64,000 nucleotides of DNA, from positions 85,318,922 to 85,382,921 of the forward strand of contig CM072886.1 of assembly GCA_037013685.1 (NCBI GenBank). Direction: 5' to 3'. The DNA comes from Acridotheres tristis. Taxonomy: Eukaryota > Chordata > Aves > Passeriformes > Sturnidae. The translations under genes and the position numbers were made by a program. Within the stretch, counting starts at the first letter, position 1. Every line of letters starts with the position of its first letter. Of the stretch, positions 54,801-63,498 are shown one piece after another. Below the pieces are notes generated by a model. It did no database searches. It was not told the origin of the DNA and worked only from the letters and a program-made list of their open reading frames with translations.

Positions 54801-57800
54801 TGGAACTTCAGTGAGGGAATATAAAACATTAACAATAGTCAATTATCAACAGTAATCTTAATTTTCTTCATAAATTAATTTTCAAATTTTCAATATGATT
54901 TCTAACAAATATAATTAAATGGAACAGCACCAACTATTCACATTTTTTTATAATACAGAGGTTCAATTTTCCAAAAGTTGATACCTTAAATTAGGCTTTT
55001 GAGTTCATATTTTAGCAGCCCAATAGGCAGCGTGCCTTGGATATGTGCCATGCCCATAATATATGCAACCAAAAACCAGAGAACTATTAGATGCTTATTT
55101 CTGTAAGTGTTGCTTCAGCACTTAAGGATTAGGTTGCTGCTTCTAAAAACTCTCAGTCCATAGGACATTCCTCTAAAATATACTGCTTTTTCCAAAACAT
55201 TATGTTAAAAAAGTAAAAAATAATAATGAAATAAAAACATTTTATCCATCAAGCATTTAGAAATAAGTAAAAGACAGCTGGTTTACCTTTAGATTAAATC
55301 CAAACTTTCCTTCTTCATCTGGTTTGATACGCACCAAAAGTAAATCTCCCTCAATTAGGTCATTCTGCAATATATAGAAAAAGAAAGAAAATGTTCTGAT
55401 TTTTAGAAGAAAATATCAACAAATTAGAAAACAGTGCATCCAAATTTAGGTGTGCTGAACAAAAATACTCTATGCAAATCCACCTTTGAAATAGGAAGAG
55501 GATATGGTTGTAGAATATGCCTATGGTACTAACCTTTTAAATAGCAAAAATAGCAATGTACATCTCAGCAAGTTTTCTGGTTGCTCTGTCCTAATATCAT
55601 TACTCTCAGCTTTCCTTTCCAACTGATAAATCCTATTAAAGTTTCAACCTGTTGATGTTAAAAGCTTGGGTGCAAAACAAGAATAGAATTGATTCTACTC
55701 CAAGAACTGAGAGGTCACTATTTTTCCCTTGACTTTTCTCCTTTAAATAAGTATATTTCTACGCAACAGATCCACAAGGCAGAAGAATTAAAAGGTGTCA
55801 GCAACTAACGGGCATGTTGGAAACAACAGAACTATTTTAACTAATTTTAATTAGTAGTTTTAATTAATTATAAGTGCTCACTTTTAGCCAGAGCCCTTCT
55901 GAAGCAGGCTGGGGAAGAATGATCCACTACCATAAGATTAGCAGGGAACAGCTGGTATCCAGCCAAGTCAGAACTCAAAAGGATGATGTTTAGCCATCCT
56001 TAAGAGATGCCTGGGATAAAGCAGAGTTGTGTCTGCTTTTCAAACATATAGCAACTTGAATTAGCTGATCTTTTCCCTTGGAGGAAACAAAATTTAATCC
56101 TGTAAGGATTTCTGTTCCACTAGGAACTTTCCCTGAAGCTTCTGGAATGCTGGACTCTTTGGAAATCAATGCATTTGGCAAGCTTGTCTGTCACACAACC
56201 CTGGATAAATATGAGTAGCAACACGAGATCTGTTCTTGTTACTGTATAAAATATGCCCATCCTAAAATACAGCCACCACTTCTGTGCATTCTCAAACCAC
56301 AGCTCAAAGTCACATTCACTACTAGCTCTGACTTTACAAGAACACAATTGAACATACCTTATCACAGTAGTACTGACTGGAATCTTCTGTCGAGATACTT
56401 TTTGTAACGTTGTCATACGTTTCTAAGAACTGCTTATCCACCCCTTCCAATGGGTAAGAGCCAGAAATGTTGCCAACTCCATTGGGAGACCGAGCCAAGG
56501 GTTTAGGTGAGAGAGGGGTCAGAGAACTCCGCGTCGGACTGTTTCCCAATACATTCCTTTATTATGGAAGGATAAATGTTACAAAGGTACTGTTATCCAG
56601 ATTTTTAAAGTAAAAGATTTAAAAAGAGCAAGTTTTAAGAGTTAAAAGATTTAATACCACTTCTTAGTGGAAGCACTGGGAAACAGGATTGGAGCGTGAT
56701 CTAAGCCTACCATTTGATCAGTGGCACCCAGAAAAATGGACAAAAATTCTGGAATAGCAAAACCATTTTAAGCAAAATATTTGGATGCTAGCAGTGAAAG
56801 GCACTGTTGCAGCAGTACAAGAATTCACAGTAACACATGGAAAGGGCTGAACTGCAACGGAAAGGCACTTCAGTTGCCAATTCTATCAATGAAAAATCTT
56901 TTGCTGTGATTCCAGTCTCATTCCTGCAAAGCACTTTTTTTCTTTTTTTTAAAGAATCCTCCCTCTTACGAGTGCCATCTCAACCTTATCCCTGTGGGAG
57001 AAGGCAGTTTGCAGAAGAGCTAGGGTAAATTGTCAGAGTAATAGGAAATGAAGTGACAATGAAAGGTTTAGTTGGGCTTATTGTTTTATTGAGGTATAGT
57101 TATAGCCACACAAAAGCACCAAGAATTAACTTAGGGTACAGATCTGGCATTCAAGAACTTTAACATTCAATGATAACAAAAGTCAGCAACTAAAACTCTC
57201 AAATCTGGGAATTGGCCAAGTTGCCTGATGGTGCTCCAGGACTTCCCAAACACTCATTTAGCTACATTCCCTCTTATGAAAAGGATGACATGCAGACCTC
57301 TCATACAGCTAAGCCCCTTCTTTAATTGGACCAAACTCATGGATACCATACAGACTAAGTGCTCCATCCTTATAAATACTACCTAATGTGAAAAGTCTGT
57401 CTTGGGGAAAGCTCAGGTACAGCAACATCAAATTTTGACAGTTAAAATAGAAGAAGTACATGTCTTGCCAAGTGAACCTTGGCATAAAAATTTGTAAATT
57501 CAAACATTTATTTCTGCTTTGGTATTTGTCTATATATGTGAGCTTTTTTGAACCATTTCCAGCCATTTCGAGCTGTCAATGAAGAAGTAATTCTATATTC
57601 CAAGGAGTGTAGCTTTTAACATACAGGACTTGTATTGCAGCAAACTTCAACGTTACAAACACTTGTTTCTTGGCCTGTGAAAATCTGATCACAACAAATG
57701 CAAATGTCCTGAAAAATGCCATCAAAGAAATGTATTCTTGCCATAATACTTCTGACTTTTAGTTAGACTATGTGTACTTGGCAATGGCAATAAGCTGTTT

Positions 57801-58457
57801 CATGCAACATTTGCAGTATTTTCAGTTACTACAGAAAATGGCACTTTCTGAATGCATTCAAAGTTTCAGAATACTTTGCAGTAGTGAACTGTAATTACAC
57901 TGTCAAAATTCTGATTTTATCTGATAGCTTCCAAGACTTTTCATCATTCTGGTGAAGTCAATGTTAAGCAAGGAGGAACACTGTGCATGTAAATATATCC
58001 TAATAAGTCTTTTGGAACATAGTCCAAAAAACCATTTCACTTACAAGCTGAAATTACGGCCCATGTAATGATTTTTCAATGTAGAAAAGAAATCTAATAA
58101 TACCAGAAAAATAGGATTATATATTTCAATTTCATCTGGCACTATATAAAGAGTCACCACATAAAATTACCAGTGGATTTTTGTATCATTAAACTTTTGT
58201 AACAGTTTCTAACGTTTTTTGTTAATAGTGATGAGAGATCTATTACAACTCAAGACTTTCCAAATCCTGACCCCAAAACTTACTTTTTTCCACAAATCTT
58301 TACAATCTTCATTGATTTATACATTTATTTGTGTCTTTTAATCATACAAAACTAGTGCTTTGAAAAATCTGTTGAAGTTATATATTTCATTATTTATCTT
58401 AAATAGATAGGAGAAAGTGTAAAGAAAACTCACTTTGGTGATTCCTGTTCAGATGAC
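30802..58457 (-). CDS. PTPN3: PTPN3 (PTPH1) tyrosine phosphatase, 3' half: 13 exons covering linker, PDZ and PTP domains
   Basis: Cytosolic, membrane-associated protein tyrosine phosphatase with FERM-PDZ-PTP architecture; it removes phosphate from tyrosines of membrane-proximal proteins recruited by its FERM and PDZ domains. Thirteen exons, read right to left, all have GT-AG borders and join without frameshift into 489 codons plus TAG. This matches the C-terminal half of the family (human protein about 913 residues from memory). Order: Ser/Pro linker (about residues 1-74 of this part), PDZ (about 75-172), acidic linker, PTP domain (about 230-489). PTPN3 rather than PTPN4 is chosen from the PDZ ([14 protein letters not shown]), the linker ([12 protein letters not shown]), [25 protein letters not shown] and [18 protein letters not shown]. 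The FERM exons and promoter lie beyond the right edge. No lesion was seen, so the gene looks functional. Confidence 0.96.
30880..34728 (-). other. PTPN3: PTPN3 intron (3.8 kb), nothing recognised
   Basis: AT-rich intronic sequence between the last two coding exons. No repeat family or conserved reading frame was recognised. Open frames near 31734-32021 (minus) and 33582-33776 (plus) show no protein similarity. Confidence 0.8.
34729..34864 (-). CDS. PTPN3: PTPN3 exon: P-loop SAGIGRTG and following helix
   Basis: The 136-nt exon has acceptor GCATTTCACAG and donor GTAAGT. It begins with T, which completes Ser, then [33 protein letters not shown] and [11 protein letters not shown]. With the previous exon this forms [10 protein letters not shown], the phosphate-binding P-loop with its invariant Arg. 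QTS is the start of the Q-loop. [13 protein letters not shown] fits PTPN3, whereas [11 protein letters not shown] resembles PTPN4 as recalled. Confidence 0.97.
34865..35544 (-). other. PTPN3: PTPN3 intron splitting the active-site serine codon
   Basis: A 680-bp intron placed after the second base of the Ser that follows the catalytic Cys. Nothing else was recognised in it. Confidence 0.9.
35545..35690 (-). CDS. PTPN3: PTPN3 exon: WPD loop and catalytic Cys
   Basis: The 146-nt exon has acceptor TATTTTAG and donor GTACTT. It encodes [20 protein letters not shown], then [11 protein letters not shown] and ends EPVLVHC plus AG. WPDHGVP is the mobile WPD loop with the general acid Asp. The terminal HC contains the nucleophilic Cys; the next residue Ser is split by the intron. 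Both catalytic residues are intact. Confidence 0.97.
35691..41343 (-). other. PTPN3: PTPN3 intron (5.7 kb) containing a perfect palindrome
   Basis: The largest internal intron that is fully contained, apart from the palindrome at 40033-40086. It is AT-rich; no CR1 or LTR fragment was recognised, and short open frames at 38324-39065 look like chance. Confidence 0.8.
40033..40086. repeat. perfect 54-bp AT-rich palindrome
   Basis: The left arm begins TAATATCATTATATTACAAT and ends at 40059; the right arm is its exact reverse complement, with zero spacer. Each arm is 27 bp, with mismatches outside it. It contains only four G/C bases per arm or fewer. It could form a cruciform in DNA or a long hairpin in the PTPN3 pre-mRNA. 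It is not placed near a splice site. Confidence 0.95.
41344..41472 (-). CDS. PTPN3: PTPN3 exon: KCxQYWP motif and following strands
   Basis: The 129-nt exon of 43 codons is bounded by TTCTTTACAG and GTAAAT. It starts [17 protein letters not shown] and ends [20 protein letters not shown] is PTP motif 6. The SEDCTIAYV stretch matches PTPN3. Recalled mammalian protein has NHGG and NTQ where this has EYGC and NIE, so a few substitutions lie in loops. Confidence 0.96.
41473..43592 (-). other. PTPN3: PTPN3 intron (2.1 kb), nothing recognised
   Basis: Ordinary AT-rich intron. Short frames at 41778-42047 and 43099-43308 lack splice support or any recognised similarity. Confidence 0.8.
43593..43739 (-). 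CDS. PTPN3: PTPN3 exon: PTP core strands
   Basis: The 147-nt exon of 49 codons in phase 0 has acceptor TCTGTAG and donor GTAAGT. It contains [36 protein letters not shown], and ends [22 protein letters not shown] and the hydrophobic strand before TERGR are PTP motifs 3 to 5. Asp-His-Lys-Leu-Ser-Leu at this point fits PTPN3; PTPN4 has Glu-Gln-Gly-Ser-Ser as I recall it. Confidence 0.97.
43740..44588 (-). other. PTPN3: PTPN3 intron with a small TTGA tandem repeat
   Basis: An 849-bp intron. It contains a run of about five TTGA/GATT units at 44203-44224, and nothing else was recognised. Confidence 0.85.
44203..44224. repeat. (TTGA)n microsatellite
   Basis: About 22 bp of uninterrupted TTGATTGATTGA repeats, a typical short tetranucleotide microsatellite. 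Confidence 0.9.
44589..44650 (-). CDS. PTPN3: PTPN3 exon: DYINA motif
   Basis: The 62-nt exon has acceptor TGTGTGTGCAG and donor GTAAGT. Two bases complete Tyr, then 20 codons read [25 protein letters not shown] is the conserved PTP motif 2 in the core fold. It ends in phase 0 against the exon beginning with Met at 43739. Confidence 0.96.
44896..44986 (-). CDS. PTPN3: PTPN3 exon: PTP domain start with phosphotyrosine loop
   Basis: The 91-nt exon is bounded by CTTTGCAG and GTGAGT. It encodes [15 protein letters not shown], then [14 protein letters not shown] plus one base of the next Tyr. [11 protein letters not shown] is the phosphotyrosine recognition loop of classical PTPs; the Tyr of NRY packs on the substrate ring and sets pocket depth for pTyr. 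QLYRKKPG is shared by PTPN3 and PTPN4. Confidence 0.97.
45605..45682 (+). mobile_element. CR1 LINE 3' terminal fragment
   Basis: The sequence GTTAATGGTTGGACTC, then TATGACCTTGAAGG, then a C/T-rich stretch and TTCTATG follows the well-known 3' end of avian CR1 elements (GGTTGGACT..GATGATCT..AAGGTC..TTCCAACC..ATTCTATG). Only the last segment is present, as usual for 5'-truncated CR1 copies. It is antisense to PTPN3. Confidence 0.7.
47060..47219 (+). repeat. local direct repeat, copy A (family not recognised)
   Basis: Alignable with 48150-48307 in the same orientation. Segments such as CACTCCTTTGCCATTAG, AATTTCTTACACTAAC, AGGAACTAACT and ATTGAAGAACA have close counterparts there in the same order and spacing. 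The copies are diverged and have small indels. It could be an old tandem segmental duplication or two copies of an unrecognised transposon. Confidence 0.7.
47560..47726 (-). CDS. PTPN3: PTPN3 exon: acidic PDZ-PTP linker and first PTP helix
   Basis: The 167-nt exon has acceptor CATCTTTCAG and donor GTGGGT. After a split Val it reads [14 protein letters not shown], then [20 protein letters not shown], and ends [11 protein letters not shown]. The acidic first half is the linker between PDZ and phosphatase; the second half is the N-terminal helix of the PTP domain. The GGDTLE and SGTVL..FE strings fit PTPN3. Diverged direct repeats lie in both flanking introns (see separate entries). Confidence 0.95.
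47727..49408 (-). other. PTPN3: PTPN3 intron (1.7 kb) with repeat copy B
   Basis: Apart from repeat copy B, nothing was recognised. Open frames at 48439-48657 and 49020-49229 (plus) have no similarity and are read as chance. Confidence 0.8.
48150..48307 (+). repeat. local direct repeat, copy B (family not recognised)
   Basis: Diverged counterpart of copy A about 1.09 kb away, across the exon at 47560-47726. Matching blocks include CACTCCTCTGCCGTTAG, AATTTCTTATGCTAAC, AGGAACTAACT and ATTGAAGAACA. Confidence 0.7.
49409..49565 (-). CDS. PTPN3: PTPN3 exon: C-terminal part of PDZ domain
   Basis: The 157-nt exon lies between acceptor TTGAAACAG and donor GTAACT and encodes 52 codons plus one base. 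It contains the PDZ core [19 protein letters not shown], then helix B beginning [11 protein letters not shown], and ends LALLVRRK. The helix-B first residue is His, the hallmark of class I PDZ domains that prefer S/T-x-hydrophobic C-termini. It ends in phase 1, and the next exon supplies TA to complete Val. Confidence 0.97.
49566..54210 (-). other. PTPN3: PTPN3 intron (4.6 kb) with antisense CR1
   Basis: Contains the CR1 3' end at about 50197-50640. The rest is AT-rich, with an A run at 51979-51992 and a short 13-bp tandem (ATGCTCCCTCTCT twice) near 53520-53545. Other open frames show no similarity. Confidence 0.8.
50197..50640 (+). mobile_element. CR1 LINE, 5'-truncated 3' end
   Basis: This stretch follows the CR1 3' region in order: GGCTAAGAGAGCTGGGATT, TTTAGCCTAGAGAAGAAAAG, GGCTCAAGAGG, a diverged middle, CAGGTTGCCCAGATATATTG, then GGACCTCCAGGTCCCTTCTAAC and a terminal GATTCTAC-like tail. 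It is diverged and lacks the reverse transcriptase part. It lies antisense to PTPN3. The open frames inside it on both strands are by-products. Confidence 0.9.
54211..54267 (-). CDS. PTPN3: PTPN3 exon: PDZ domain middle
   Basis: This 57-nt exon of 19 codons in phase 0 encodes [19 protein letters not shown], the PDZ segment following the GFNL loop. Acceptor is CTCTAG and donor is GTAAGT. The [14 protein letters not shown] string is diagnostic of PTPN3; PTPN4, as I recall it, has GGYDQKMPVIVSRV. Confidence 0.97.
54268..55286 (-). other. PTPN3: PTPN3 intron (1.0 kb), nothing recognised
   Basis: AT-rich intron without recognised repeats or frames. Confidence 0.85.
55287..55364 (-). CDS. PTPN3: PTPN3 exon: start of PDZ domain with carboxylate-binding loop
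   Basis: This 78-nt, phase 0-0 exon of 26 codons is preceded by TATATATTGCAG and followed by GTAAAC. It encodes the first PDZ strand and the loop that binds the C-terminal carboxylate of ligands: [10 protein letters not shown], then GKFGFNLK, where GFNL takes the place of the usual GLGF. It begins with NDLIEGD, where recalled mammalian PTPN3 has a related NDNGDSY. Confidence 0.96.
55365..56357 (-). other. PTPN3: PTPN3 intron (1.0 kb), nothing recognised
   Basis: AT-rich intron. The minus frame at 55990-56181 has no splice support and no similarity. Confidence 0.85.
56358..56556 (-). CDS. PTPN3: PTPN3 exon: Ser/Pro-rich linker before the PDZ domain
   Basis: The 199-nt exon has acceptor AAAG and donor GTATGT. 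It encodes a split Lys plus 66 residues starting [11 protein letters not shown] and ending [12 protein letters not shown]. The first part is rich in Ser, Pro and Thr, including several S/T-P pairs, so it is probably disordered and phosphorylated. The second part ([17 protein letters not shown], then [12 protein letters not shown]) matches the conserved stretch just before the PDZ domain of PTPN3. It ends in phase 0 and joins the PDZ exon at 55364. The serine-rich half diverges from the mammalian sequence as I recall it, as expected for a linker. Confidence 0.93.
56557..58433 (-). other. PTPN3: PTPN3 intron (1.9 kb), nothing recognised
   Basis: Ordinary intronic sequence. Frames at 56837-57028 and 57309-57566 show no similarity. 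Confidence 0.8.
58434..58457 (-). CDS. PTPN3: PTPN3 24-nt microexon (linker)
   Basis: A T-rich stretch ending CAG precedes 24 nt, followed by a GTGAGT donor. The first G completes a codon from the upstream exon outside the window. The rest reads SSEQESP plus two bases (AA) that join the G of the next exon to make Lys. This gives SSEQESPK followed by NVLGNSP, an acceptable match to the Ser-rich region between FERM and PDZ in PTPN3. The exon is in frame (24 nt), so skipping it would remove 8 residues without a shift. Confidence rests on phase fit and strong splice sites, because it is too short for similarity alone. Confidence 0.75.
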
Positions 58458-61400
58458 CTGGTTAAAAAAACACAAACACACAAACAACATTAAATGAACG
58501 TAAGTTCAATCTTCAAATAAACAAGAACTAAACTCCAATTCAAACAAACAAAAAAACCCCAAACAAGCCAAACCTGCATAAAAGCCAAAAAGTGTGCTCA
58601 TAATAAATTAAATAATACTTAACCTCATGGTGAAAATCTGAACCACATAACTAGGGTGTTTATAAAACACTCAGCAAAAATCCCATGGCAGTCTGATCAC
58701 TCACTTCCACTTTTGATACAAGCCCAAAACAGGTAGCCTACATCTGCCACTGCAACACAAACTATGCAGGTGTTTACAAAGGCAATCGTTTAGTCAGACA
58801 CACTACATCATTTTAGAAAGCTTTAGGTGTGGATTACGACTACAGATGTCACCGACTGTATTTTGTAAAAGTCAAACTGTGGCAAGATCTTTATGTTTAG
58901 GTAACCAGAAATGAGCACAGGTGGCTTCAGAAGCTTGACATTTCCAACGTTTATTCTCATGATGCAAGAGCAGAGAAGTTGTTGACAGAAAACTTTGAGA
59001 CAAAGCATATGAAAGCAGAAATGGTTATAGCAATGAGGACATTCTAGAATGGAAAAGAAATCAAAATTTGCAGTACATAGCATTTTCCAATGCATTCAAT
59101 TAAGTTCATTAAAAATCACCTGAAACAGCAAGCTAAATGGTATGACATAAATTAAAACAATAGCAGTGCTACTAAGACAAATTTTAAAGTAAAAGTTACC
59201 AAAAAAGGTGCTTACGAAAGTTTAAGGCAGATGGGATAACTTTACAAATTCATTTAAGCAGTGACCAAAAATACTGGAGTGGTATATGTCCATGCTGGAA
59301 AAAAATACGTGAAGTAGTTCAGTTTGAAAGTACGCTTAATGAATTGCCAAGTTAAAAGACGCAATTCATAGTATACAGTTAATTTTTCAACTCACACTCT
59401 CTAAATCATCCTTAATACTAAGGATTACGTACTACATTTCACCAAAATGACAGTAAAAATAGCATCAGTATCAATCTAGTTAAGATTCCTTGTATGTGAT
59501 ATGACAATATGAAGAAATTCTTAATTGAGAGACAGAGACAGTAAAGCTTGATCCCTGAGGAATTTTGGAGGTTTTAGGTGTGTGTACTTTTAATACTTTT
59601 AAAGCATTAAGCTTCTTCCCCTTCTATTGCAGTCATACCTAACTTCTGACCCACTCACACCCACCCCTACTCACCCACTAATATCTCTGGTTCTGTTTGT
59701 CCATGATCCCTAGAGAATTTTTACCCTCCAAGTGTAAGCAGATCCTACGGGAATGTAAACTCACCTGCTGCCTCACCAGCTCACATCTAAATGGGACAAA
59801 TACTGAACTTGTACTTTAACTGCTCAGTGAGAGGAGAATGTCATCTTAAAGTTTTGGGATTTTTCCCTGCCTAGTCACTGACTTTCCCTAGTCTTGAGAA
59901 ACTTTGCATATTCAAAAACCTAATCTCCTACATTACATTTGATTGCATTGTCCAAATATTCTCAAGTGGAAACAGAGGCAGAGGGGCTGTACCATGACAT
60001 AAGCCTTATTTCCTTAGGAAGTCACACTAAAAATAAAGAAATACTGAATTATTTTTGTTAAGCTAATGGATTTCCTTGTAAGTCAAAGAACAATGAAACT
60101 GTACATCTTTTTTTACGTTTTGCCACAGGAGACCAACTCTATTACCAAATTCTGTGTAGAATCAAAACTGTCCTGATTTAAATCTTTCAAGAGTCTTCAT
60201 CAAAAACTTAGAGACATAGAATTGTGATAAAGATCAATACAATGCCCCGGTTTTAATACATTATCTCCCCTCTATCTTCCCAAGAGAAAGTGGAAGCTTG
60301 AGAAAGAAAAAATCCAACTTAGGCTTTCATTCATAGACCTTCTGTAAACTTACAGTAAATTTTTCATTATCTCTACCTTTGAAGATGAATGTGGGATATA
60401 AACTCTTAGTACTATTTGATGAAGATTTATTTGTTAAATTATTGTACTTTAATTCAAACACATTAGCTCTAAAAGATTTACTCAAAATTCTGTAACCTTT
60501 TAAATTAGGAAGAAAGGTGACCAAATATTTGACCGAGAAAAGCAACCAAATTGTGTGTCTAAAAGAATTAATCAGAGACAGTGCAGCAGTGTCTTCCAAA
60601 AGTCCTTAGTAGGTCAGTATGCTGGAGCTGCAGAATTTTGCACTGCAACACATTAAATGATATTTCTAGCATTTAATTACTTTGCAATATGATAAAATAC
60701 CTTAAACATTAATAACTAGGTGATTTTTTTGGCTGCACAGTGTTACACAGTTTACTAAGCCATCTCCCCCATTTACAACATACAAGGACTGTATTTTAAG
60801 TCAGTGAAAGACAACACTCACCACACCAGCCATTCAACTTTTTCATCAAGGAAGAGAGCCCTTCCCTGCAAGGAGATTAAGCTTTCCATTGGTGCAGCAA
60901 ACAAGCAAACACTTCAAAAGTTCAGGTAATTTCTCTTCTTCACTTCAAAATATAAATAAAATCATGCCATTCCAATCTTGCACTCGGTATGGATCTATTG
61001 ATCTATTAAAAATTATCTTTTAAATATAGGTCTTTGCCCTGAAAAGTCTAACTCTCCTCTTCTGTCAGAAGGACAGAATGGAAAGGTCTCGAGGAAAGAC
61101 CCCTCCTCCTCATTTTGGTTTAACCTACCAGGGAATTCTGCTATTCTGAGAACCAAGAATGATAAACTACAGCAGAATAAAACCCCAAGAGAAAAGGGTC
61201 AACTGAAACAATAGCACTGTAGCAAAACTCCCCCTTTACAAACAACTGAAGGAAACATCTGTAGGTTTTGTCCTTATGCTGTTCTTGAAGTTTTTAAAGC
61301 TTTTTTCACTGTAACACCTGCAGGGTGTTACAGGGGAGACCAAGTATGCCAGCACTTACATTAGCAGCTCTTTTCTGAGGACTCACCGTTACAACCAGGT

Positions 61401-62715
61401 TTTTTATTCATAAGCAAAATAAGTGGAAGGTATTTGCAGCACAACTGCTCTGCTGTCTTTTAGAGGAATTTATACACAGAATATTCAGCATTTCTGTGAA
61501 GAGAATGGCTGTGTAAGGTGTCATAAGTTTTTTTGTACTGCATAATTAAGAGAGCGAGTACAGAAAACTTGTGGACTTCATGGCATAAACAAGCATACAC
61601 GGTGATTTCCTATAAATTCCAGTCATTCATATTTGTAAGCTGCTACCGTCACCTTTAAAGGGATATTGTTACTCTGCATTGCCTCTATTGACTCTATTTA
61701 CAGTTTACTGGCTTGCCATGAAATTTTCATGTGTTTTGATACATAGCAACTGCTTGGATTGCTGCAAGGTTTGCCTTATCACAGATTTGCAATTCAACTT
61801 TGAGACTTTCCATTTGGATGCAAAATTATTGCTTTTTGAACTGGCAAGGAAAGTGTAGTATATTTGAATAAGGATATATATTTAAAAAGAAAAGTTTACA
61901 TCTAAGCAAAATACATAATGCACTATTTTCATGCATATTTGGGTGGAAAAGCATGTAAAACTTAAAGTCTATTAGTAATAGCCCTAAAATTCCAATTTGA
62001 AACTAATTGAAACATTTCCAGCTCCACTGTCTATTATTAGGATATCTTCCTTGAGAAAGGCCGAAGTACACAAACAAGGACAATAGAATTTTGTGAAATG
62101 CAACAGATTTTGTAAGAACAATGAAATTTTCATATCTGTGTATGATTAAGAACTAAGGATAAATAACAGTTTAAAATATGTGCACTTTTTCACTTATTTG
62201 CAATTTTCTACCAAAAAAGTAGCTACCAGGACTTGGCTGGATAAATCCAAAGAGCGCTTTTATCAACAGTAAAGCTTTAAAAATTTTCCTCACATGAAAA
62301 ATCGTATTTTAGTTAAACTAATGATGTGTTCCCATAGTACTTTCACCAAAGCTCACTATGCAGCTACAGTTTATTGTCTCTCAAATGCTAAGCTAAAAGA
62401 ATTGAACAAATGCAGCATCCGTTCAGGAAATCTATTTTCAGTGCAATACCTTCACCAGATGATGCATCACACTCACACTAGGAACGTATGTGCACTTCCA
62501 GAAATTCATAGCACAGTGCAAGTGAATTTCCTTTTTGTGTATTAGTTCATCATTTCATTTCCTTCCCCTCCAACTCTGGGGCTGTACACATTATTCAATC
62601 TGTATCACTAGCAAAAGATAGTTTTACAATGTAAATTGAAAGATGTTTATAGCTTTGCATGCATTTCAGACAAAAGCTTATGAAGGGATATACTGAATTT
62701 ATAACAAGAAGAATT

Positions 62716-63112
62716 GTAGACTCAAAATAATTTATGTTGGAAGGGAACCTGAGAGGTCACTTAAACTCTTATTCAAATAATAGACATCAAAGCTAGATGA
62801 GGGTATTCAGGTCCTTGTCATGTTGTGTTTGAGGTTCTCCAAAGATGGAAATAACTCCACCTTTTTGCCGATGTGTAACAAGGCTTAAATAATCAAAACG
62901 TATTTTTTCCCCCTCATTATCTTTTGAGCTACGTTATCTTTCCCTAGCTCTAACTTGAGTCCAATGCCTCACGTTTTTGCTCTGCATCTCCAAGAAGAGT
63001 TGTCTCTACCTTCTTGCTAATCTTTTGGCAGAGCAAGGCAACAATGTGACCAGCCCCTCCTCGACTCCCCCAGCCTTCTGGTTCTCATGCATCATGTGCT
63101 TGCACCTGTAAA
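62716..63112 (-). mobile_element. degraded CR1 LINE fragment, minus orientation
   Basis: Read on the plus strand it follows the reverse complement of CR1 3' ends: AATTTATGTTGGAAGGGAAC, then CTGAGAGGTCACTTAAACTC, GATGGAAATAACTCCACC, AACTTGAGTCCAATGCCTC, then a GACCAGCCCCTCCTCGAC block. Order and spacing match the avian consensus as I remember it, but divergence is high, implying an old insertion. It is in the same orientation as PTPN3. Confidence 0.7.
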
Positions 63113-63498
63113 TAACTTGCCAGATTTATCTCATCAATCAATGTATGACTCTAAATAGATGATCTATATCAAATTACCTGTCAGGAAGTTTTTCCTGCTG
63201 ACTGTTACTATACCTTATCACTTAGAAATATGTTTTACAATAATCTTCTTTCTGGTTAGACAGATAATTTCACAGCTAATCTTTTCTATTGGGCCAGCAA
63301 ATCTATTCTAAAAAAGTACCAAAACACTCCTACGCAATCTGCTGTTCCAAACCAAACAGATGTGTTTGGTTTATTTAATTACAAGGTGAACAGGAGAAAC
63401 TGAATACAATTCAGATAACAATACCCTCCACACAGCTTATCAGGTTACTTTTCCAAGCCAGTAATCCAGTTATTTTTTCTCTTTAGTACCTTGTATAC

